Positions 59,390 through 64,000 of a stretch of 64,000 nt of DNA are shown here, one piece after another. How positions within the stretch are numbered: the stretch's first letter is position 1; every line of letters starts with the position of its first letter. Source of the stretch: Allofranklinella schreckenbergeri (lineage in GTDB: Bacteria > Pseudomonadota > Gammaproteobacteria > Burkholderiales > Burkholderiaceae_C); contig NZ_RDQM01000002.1 in NCBI RefSeq assembly GCF_003703475.1, positions 1-64,000 on the forward strand, read 5' to 3'. A model generated the notes under the pieces. The model saw only the letters and a program-made list of their open reading frames with translations, ran no database searches and had not been told where the DNA came from. Position numbers and translations under genes: made by a program.

Positions 59390-60682
59390 ATGACGGTTCA
59401 GCACAGCCTGCTTTTAATTGCCGCCCTGATTGTTGCGGGCGGATTTTTTTCCATGGCGGAAATCGCCCTGGCCGCATCGCGCCGTATCCGCCTGCGCCAG
59501 CTCATTGCAGACGGCAACGTGCAGGCGCAGCGCGTGCTGCTGATGCAAGAGCAGCCGGGCGACTATTTCACGGTGGTGCAGATCGGGCAAAACGCCATCG
59601 CCGTGCTGGGCGGCATCGTGGGGGAGGGCGCGTTCAGCCCTTACATCACCATGGCGCTGGATCGGTGGCTGCCCCCGGCCACGGCGGCGACGGTGGGGTT
59701 CGTGATCTCGTTTCTGCTGATCACCTCGCTGTTTATTCTGTTTGCCGACATCGCGCCCAAGCGGCTGAGCATGGCGGAGCCGGAGAAAGTCGCCATGCGC
59801 GTGTGCCGCCCCATGCAGTTTTTCATGACGGTGTTGCGCCCTCTGGTGTGGTTTTACAGCAGCACCAGCACGCTGCTGTTCAAGCTGCTGCGCCTGCCGA
59901 CGCAGCGCGATGAGCGCGTCACCTCTGACGACATCCTGGCGATGGCTGAGGCCGGCACGCAAGCGGGGGAGCTGGCGCAGAGCGAGCAGCGTGTGATTGC
60001 CAACCTGTTCGATCTGGATAACCGCCTGGTCACCAGCGCCATGACCACGCGCGACCGGGTGGCGTTTTTCCTGCAAAACGACACGGACGCGCTCATCCGC
60101 GCCCGCATTGCCGAGGAGCCTTATTCCACCTACCCCGTGTGCGATCGCGATATCGACCACGTCATTGGCTATGTGGATGCGAAAGACTTGTTCCAGCGCG
60201 CGCTCAACAACCAGCCCATCAACTTGCAGGACGACAAGCTCGTGCACAAGGTGCTGGTCATCCCCGACCGCCTCACCTTGACGGAAACGTTGGAGCAGTT
60301 TCGCCAGGCTGGCGAGGATTTCGCCGTCGTCGTGAACGAATACAGCCTGGTGGTAGGCGTGGTTACGCTCAACGACGTGATGAGCACCGTGATGGGCGAT
60401 TTGATCGGCCCCGACCATGAGGAGCTCATCGTGCAGCGCGATGAAAACTCCTGGCTGATTGACGGCATTACCCCCATCGAGGATGTGGTGCATGCATTGC
60501 AGATCGATGAGTTTCCGCACTTTGAGGATTACGACACGCTGGCGGGCTTTCTCATGGTCATGCTGCGGCGCATCCCCCGGCGCACCGACTCGGTGAATTG
60601 GGCGGGCTACAAGTTTGAAGTGATGGACGTGGACAGCTACCGCATCGACCAGGTGCTGGTTACACGCTTGCCAGAGATTTAA
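59390..60682 (+). CDS. CNNM/CorB-type membrane protein with CBS domains (hemolysin family)
   Basis: A 430-aa inner-membrane protein. It has a DUF21/CNNM membrane domain (LLIAALIVAGGFFSMAEIALAASRR, GFVISFLLITSLFILFADIAPKRL), a CBS pair (about 205-330; DIDHVIGYVDAKDLFQRAL, VVNEYSLVVGVVTLNDVMSTVMGDL) and a C-terminal CorC_HlyC domain (FPHFEDYDTLAGFLMVMLRRIP). Such proteins are linked to magnesium or cobalt efflux; the hemolysin name is historical. I start at the ATG at 59390 (MTVQHSLLLI); 59348 is an alternative. Repeat copy N begins at its stop codon. Confidence 0.9.
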   Translation: MTVQHSLLLIAALIVAGGFFSMAEIALAASRRIRLRQLIADGNVQAQRVLLMQEQPGDYFTVVQIGQNAIAVLGGIVGEGAFSPYITMALDRWLPPATAATVGFVISFLLITSLFILFADIAPKRLSMAEPEKVAMRVCRPMQFFMTVLRPLVWFYSSTSTLLFKLLRLPTQRDERVTSDDILAMAEAGTQAGELAQSEQRVIANLFDLDNRLVTSAMTTRDRVAFFLQNDTDALIRARIAEEPYSTYPVCDRDIDHVIGYVDAKDLFQRALNNQPINLQDDKLVHKVLVIPDRLTLTETLEQFRQAGEDFAVVVNEYSLVVGVVTLNDVMSTVMGDLIGPDHEELIVQRDENSWLIDGITPIEDVVHALQIDEFPHFEDYDTLAGFLMVMLRRIPRRTDSVNWAGYKFEVMDVDSYRIDQVLVTRLPEI

Positions 60683-60763
60683 TTTTGTAAATCAAAAAGA
60701 AAGAAAATGACCTTGTTTAGGCATGATGGTATTTAAATCAATTTTGCAATGATTGGTAATTTG
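60682..60763 (+). repeat. Intergenic AT-rich repeat, copy N
   Basis: GTAAATCAAAAAGAAAGAAA, core CCTTGTTTAGGCATGATGG, right arm TTTTGCAATGATTGGTAAT. It abuts the stop codon of the CorB-type gene. Confidence 0.88.
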
Positions 60764-60897
60764 GCAAACCCGTGAAGCTGCGTGACAGTTTCTTGGTAAG
60801 CTATTTTCATGTTGCACTCTGGCAACATTTGGCGGAATTAAACATGCTCGGGGAGCCAAAAACAGTCGCCAAGGCGCTTGAGAAACCGCTTCGTCAC

Positions 60898-60922
60898 AAT
60901 AATACGAATTGTTTTAATTATT
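60898..60922. promoter_or_regulatory. AT-rich palindromic patch upstream of the TonB receptor
   Basis: AATAAT, 12 nt, then AATTATT around a central AATT. It looks like a Fur- or other regulator-type site, or a promoter with TAATTAT as -10. Match to a Fur box is loose. Confidence 0.35.
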
Positions 60923-60978
60923 CAGAGCGCACAGCCCTCGTCATTCGCGCCATCCCCATGCGGGATGGGCCATTGCCG

Positions 60979-61007
60979 AAACCGCCTCCGCCACTGGGCG
61001 GTTTTTT
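60979..61007 (+). terminator. Intrinsic terminator 94 nt before the TonB receptor start
   Basis: AAACCGCC and GGCGGTTT with a 10-nt loop, then a T-run of six, on the plus strand. Lying in the receptor's leader, it would end a short transcript (sRNA) or act as an attenuator. Confidence 0.8.
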
Positions 61008-61100
61008 CATGCCTGCAATGGTGGCGGCTGAGGTAGGCCTTGGAGTTTGTGCACGCTCTCGTCGCGTCTTCCCATCCTTTTTGATTGCATAGGAGTTTTC

Positions 61101-63053
61101 ATGTCTTCGCTGAAACGCAACGTCTTTCGTTTGAGCGCCCTGCAAATCGCTTTGCTGGCAGCGGGCTTTGCCCATGCGCAGGCCAATGATGCGGTGCTGC
61201 CTACCGTCAACGTTCAGGGCCAGGCCGCGCCCACCGCACCCGTGGAAGATTGGCGCGCCTTGGAGCGCACGACCGATACCGATCTGAAGGAAGTGCTGGC
61301 CGATCAGACTGCCGTGCAGTTTGGCGGCGGTCGGGGCGCATCGCAGTGGGTGACCATCCGCGGCATGGGCCAAGACCAGATCGACTACGTGGTGGACGAT
61401 GCCTCCAGCGATGCGCAAATCTTCCACCACCAGGGCCGTTTCATGCTCGATCCCGCCTTGGTCAAGATCATCGGCATCGAGAAGGGCACAGGCTCGGCCA
61501 GCTCCGGCATCGGTGCCACCAGCGGCAAGATCGAAGCCACCACCGTGGATGCGCTCGATCTCCTGCGCGAGGGCCAAAACGTGGGCTTTCGCGCCAACGC
61601 GGGCCTGAGCAGCAACAAAGGGCGCAATGGCGGCCTGTCCGTTTATGGCAAAAGCGGCCTGGTCGATGGCCTGGTGGTGTTCAACCGGGTGGACGATCAG
61701 GACTACAAAGACGGCAGCGGCCGCAAGATCGGCAACAGCGCGCTGGATGGCCGCAGCTTCCTGGCCAAGGCGGGCGTGAGCTTCTCGCAAGACGCCCGCG
61801 CCACCCTCAGCCATCGCCGCGAGGAGGAGTTTGGCGTGCGCAACCTGCGCGAAGAATTCTTCTTCGATACCGCCAACGACAGCCCCTCGCACCGCCATCG
61901 CACGGTGGACACCACCACGGCGGTCTTCACGCACAAAAACCTGGGCTTTATCGACACGCTGGAAGCCAACGCCAGCCGTATGCGCACCAAGCAGGAAAGC
62001 GAAGGTGCAGGGGCGCTGCCAACGGCTTCCGTGGTGAATATCAACACCAATATGGGCAACCTGCGCATGAGCAGCCGCGTGGGCGAGCACCGCGTCAAAT
62101 ACGGCATCAACTTGCGCAAGCAGGAGGCCGACTCGACAACCGCCCAAGCTGCCAAGCTCGGTAGCCAGGAAAAATCCGACACTGGCTTCTACGTTGAAGG
62201 CATTTGGAACCTGGCGCCCGTGACGCTGACCACCGGCCTGCGTTACGACCGCTTCAGCCTCACCTCCAACGAAGGCCAAAAGCGCTCCGACGGCAACATC
62301 AACCCCAGCGTGGGGCTGATTTGGGATGTCTCCAGCAACCTCTCCTTCAACCTCAGCCACAACCGCGCCAGCCGCAGCCCGCGCTTTTACGAAGCTCTGC
62401 TGGCCAGGACGCCCATCCGCTACGCGGAAAACCTCAAGGCCGAGCGCTCGCAAAACACCGAGATTGGCTTTGACTGGACGAGCGGCGGCTTTGCTGTTTC
62501 CGGCAGCTACTTCCAGCAAAAAATCAAGGACTTGCAAAACTTCCAGGGGATGAACTGCCAGGGCCGCAATTGCGCCTATCGCCTGGTGCGCAACAACGGC
62601 GAGCTGCGCAACCGTGGCTATGAGCTGAGCAGCAGCTACCGCTGGCAAGGCTTGACCGCCCGCCTGGGCGTGGCGCACAGCAAGCCCAAGCTCAATGGCG
62701 CAACCTACGACTCCGTGGCCACCGCCGTGCCCATGGGCCGCCAGTGGACCACCGGCCTGGCCTACCAGTTCAAGCCCGCGCATCTGGAGCTGGGCTGGCG
62801 CGGTCGTTACGCGCAAAAGGGCAGCTACATCAACGCCACCCGTGGCAGCGGCACGCCTGTGAACCGCAGCGGCTACGGCGTGCACGACCTGTATGCAACC
62901 TGGATGCCGCTGGGCAACGACAGCTTGCACGTCAACTTTGCCATCAACAACGTGGGCAACAAGCTCTACCGCAGCCACAGCCAGCGCTCGGGCAACAGCG
63001 CTTTGCCAGAGCCAGGCCGCGAGTACCGTGTCAGCGTCAACTACCGTTTCTGA
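61101..63053 (+). CDS. TonB-dependent outer-membrane receptor
   Basis: A 650-aa TonB-dependent receptor. Signal peptide (LSALQIALLAAGFAHAQ), then plug domain (LKEVLADQTAVQFGGGRGASQWVTIRGMGQDQIDYVVDD, GRFMLDPALVKIIGIEKGTGSASSGIGATSG), then the 22-strand barrel ending in the terminal aromatic VNYRF. The plug resembles FetA/FrpB-type iron-siderophore receptors; the ligand is not certain. The ATG at 61101 has AGGAG upstream. No exbB, exbD or tonB is next to it. Confidence 0.92.
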   Translation: MSSLKRNVFRLSALQIALLAAGFAHAQANDAVLPTVNVQGQAAPTAPVEDWRALERTTDTDLKEVLADQTAVQFGGGRGASQWVTIRGMGQDQIDYVVDDASSDAQIFHHQGRFMLDPALVKIIGIEKGTGSASSGIGATSGKIEATTVDALDLLREGQNVGFRANAGLSSNKGRNGGLSVYGKSGLVDGLVVFNRVDDQDYKDGSGRKIGNSALDGRSFLAKAGVSFSQDARATLSHRREEEFGVRNLREEFFFDTANDSPSHRHRTVDTTTAVFTHKNLGFIDTLEANASRMRTKQESEGAGALPTASVVNINTNMGNLRMSSRVGEHRVKYGINLRKQEADSTTAQAAKLGSQEKSDTGFYVEGIWNLAPVTLTTGLRYDRFSLTSNEGQKRSDGNINPSVGLIWDVSSNLSFNLSHNRASRSPRFYEALLARTPIRYAENLKAERSQNTEIGFDWTSGGFAVSGSYFQQKIKDLQNFQGMNCQGRNCAYRLVRNNGELRNRGYELSSSYRWQGLTARLGVAHSKPKLNGATYDSVATAVPMGRQWTTGLAYQFKPAHLELGWRGRYAQKGSYINATRGSGTPVNRSGYGVHDLYATWMPLGNDSLHVNFAINNVGNKLYRSHSQRSGNSALPEPGREYRVSVNYRF

Positions 63054-63162
63054 TCGAGCTGTTGATCGCGCTTGCGAGCGGGGCCGCTGATGGGGTGGTT
63101 GATGGGGCTGGGCACAGCACAGCCCCCCGCCATCGCCCCAGCATTACGCAGTGAAACAACAC

Positions 63163-63190
63163 AAAAGGCGCTTTTCCAGGCGCCTTTTGT
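63163..63190 (+). terminator. Intrinsic terminator after the TonB receptor
   Basis: AAAAGGCGC and GCGCCTTTT form a perfect 9-bp stem with an 8-nt loop, then a T-rich tail (GTTTTTGG). Confidence 0.88.
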
Positions 63191-63208
63191 TTTTGGAGGA
63201 CGATTTGT

Positions 63209-63232
63209 TTGCTTTTTACTTCAAAAAAGCAA
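63209..63232. promoter_or_regulatory. Inverted repeat upstream of the orphan HTH gene
   Basis: TTGCTTTTT and AAAAAGCAA are separated by 6 nt, 37 nt before the ATG of the HTH gene. It could be a binding site for that protein. Confidence 0.45.
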
Positions 63233-63268
63233 TAATGTCGGCTTCATTCATGCACATTGGAGTTGGAA

Positions 63269-63724
63269 ATGCCAAGGACAGCAAAAGGATCGGGTGAATT
63301 GGAGCGCGCCCTGGAAGTGATTGCACAGGCCAAAACGGTGGAGCAGTTGCGCCAGGCGCAGGCGGTGGCCTTGCCGCTGATTTGCGGGTTGAACATGCAG
63401 GAGACGGCCAAGGTCATCGGTTGCTCGGTCGGCTGGGCCAGCCGTTTGCGCAATCGCTTTCTGGCCGGTGAGATGGTGGGCGATCAACCCACGCGCGGCG
63501 GTCGCCGCCGCCAGCACATGAGCGAGGCGGAAGAGCGCCAGATTTTGCAGCCCTACCTCGACCGCGCCCGCCAGGGCACGGCTGTGGATGTGGGCCAGGT
63601 CAAGGCCGATCTGGAGAAAAAACTGGGCCGCACGATTGCCCTGTCCACGGTGTACAACTTGTTGCGCCGCCACGGCTGGCGCAGGCCGGTGGCGGAAAAG
63701 CGCACGGCGTCCAGCGAGGAATAA
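63269..63724 (+). CDS. Orphan winged helix-turn-helix protein (transposase-N-terminus-like)
   Basis: A 151-aa basic protein. The first HTH is MQETAKVIGCSVGWASRLRNRFL; the second region is GRTIALSTVYNLLRRHGWRRP. This double HTH resembles the DNA-binding part of IS630-type transposases, but no DDE domain follows before the stop, so it is an orphan or a domesticated remnant. The ATG at 63269 has GGAG upstream. No symbol given. Confidence 0.72.
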   Translation: MPRTAKGSGELERALEVIAQAKTVEQLRQAQAVALPLICGLNMQETAKVIGCSVGWASRLRNRFLAGEMVGDQPTRGGRRRQHMSEAEERQILQPYLDRARQGTAVDVGQVKADLEKKLGRTIALSTVYNLLRRHGWRRPVAEKRTASSEE

Positions 63725-63777
63725 ACGCCTGTCCCCCAAAAGCGCTGGGCGGGCAGCGCATGGCTGGTGCCATTGGA

Positions 63778-63860
63778 TTTTTTTATCAATCAATAGGAAA
63801 AATAATTGCCTTGTTTAGGCATGATGGTATTGAATCCGTTTTTCTTGTAAGAAATTTTGC
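63778..63860 (+). repeat. Intergenic AT-rich repeat, copy O
   Basis: TTATCAATCAATAGGAAA, core CCTTGTTTAGGCATGATGG, right arm TTTTTCTTGTAAGAAATTTT. The right arm is diverged. It lies 53 nt after the HTH gene, facing the 3' end of tsaB. Confidence 0.85.
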
Positions 63861-63876
63861 ACAAGTGGGCGCCTCG

Positions 63877-63908
63877 AACCGTGCGGTCGGACACCGCACG
63901 GTTTTTTT
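63877..63908 (+). terminator. Intrinsic terminator next to the tsaB end
   Basis: AACCGTGCGGT, a 5-nt loop, then ACCGCACGGTT with T-run 63902-63908. The plus strand has the T-run, so it ends transcripts coming from the HTH gene. The tsaB stop codon overlaps its edge. Confidence 0.92.
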
Positions 63909-64000
63909 ATGGCCTGGTCTGGGCTTTTGCCTGTGCCTGGGTTTGCGCGCGCTCGCGCTCTTCCGTGGTTTGGGCCACTTTGTCGCGCACGTACAGTGGC
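63907..64000 (-). CDS. tsaB: tRNA threonylcarbamoyladenosine protein TsaB, C-terminal end (partial)
   Basis: About 30 codons on the minus strand run in from the right edge and stop with TAA at 63909-63907. The visible end PLYVRDKVAQTTEERERAQTQ resembles the C-terminus of TsaB (YeaZ) proteins, which help make the t6A base in tRNAs. Only the tail is seen, so the call rests on the YVRDKVA motif. Confidence 0.6.
   Translation of the reverse strand, partial: PLYVRDKVAQTTEERERAQTQAQAKAQTRP

Larger units (their letters stand above)
60683..61100. other. Intergenic region, 418 bp, before the TonB receptor
   Basis: Contains repeat copy N, an AT-rich palindromic patch at 60898-60922 that could be a regulator site or promoter, a hairpin CCATCCC/GGGATGG, and a terminator at 60979-61007. 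Small open frames here show no family features. Confidence 0.55.

Noticed and set aside
60985-60996. CCGCCACTG motif reminiscent of a cobalamin riboswitch element
   Set aside because: The rest of the riboswitch, including the B12 box, is absent; the bases are part of a plain terminator loop.

Overview
The window looks like chromosome of a betaproteobacterium of the order Burkholderiales, most likely a Comamonadaceae-type organism. The clues are gatCAB divergent from mreBCD-mrdA, ponA divergent from pilMNOPQ, a cyanophycin synthetase with its associated ABC transporter and DUF1854 protein, a RelA with an acidic EFDD synthetase motif, and GC-rich coding sequence. This is inferred from gene content only; no 16S or marker comparison was possible.

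Layout. 0-2 kb: the end of an IS5-family element that has cut off a small gene, behind an unrecognised 431-aa gene. 2-10 kb: FtsX-type permease, PCu(A)C copper chaperone, hslO, gamma-carbonic anhydrase, zapA with a coiled-coil partner, sbcB. 10-15 kb: AhpD-like and rhodanese pair, metY, maeB. 15-20.6 kb: a gatC-gatA-gatB operon (minus strand) holding two extra genes, a Schlafen/AlbA-type ATP-binding protein and a ParA-type ATPase, joined to gatB by overlapping stops and starts. 21-26.7 kb: mreBCD-mrdA and metQ. 26.9-36.1 kb: adhP and a minus-strand run of DUF1854, ABC transporter, SURF1, glycosyltransferase, YhbY and cyanophycin synthetase. 36.5-48.2 kb: ponA, then the type IV pilus genes pilMNOPQ, a repeat-bearing lipoprotein, an MFS transporter, a 44-aa membrane protein and a glutaredoxin-like protein; from pilM on, this stretch is visibly AT-richer than the rest. 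48.3-64 kb: prlC, relA, DUF1631, ettA, rhlE, a CorB/HlyC-type protein, a TonB-dependent receptor, an orphan HTH protein and the end of tsaB.

The most striking unexplained structure is a family of about 80-bp AT-rich intergenic repeats, 15 copies in 64 kb. Each has an A-rich left arm, a core resembling CTTGTTTCGGCATGATGGTA and a T-rich right arm that is the inverse complement of the left. Every copy lies next to at least one gene's 3' end, often within 20 nt of the stop codon. None occurs between 36.4 and 50.5 kb, a gap that covers the AT-rich pilus segment. The family looks like a REP/MITE-type 3'-UTR element; no transposase for it is in the window.

The second unusual feature is the AlbA/ParA pair inside the essential gatCAB operon. 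Most other genes are ordinary housekeeping genes. Intrinsic terminators separate several convergent pairs, while the repeat occupies many of the other gene ends.
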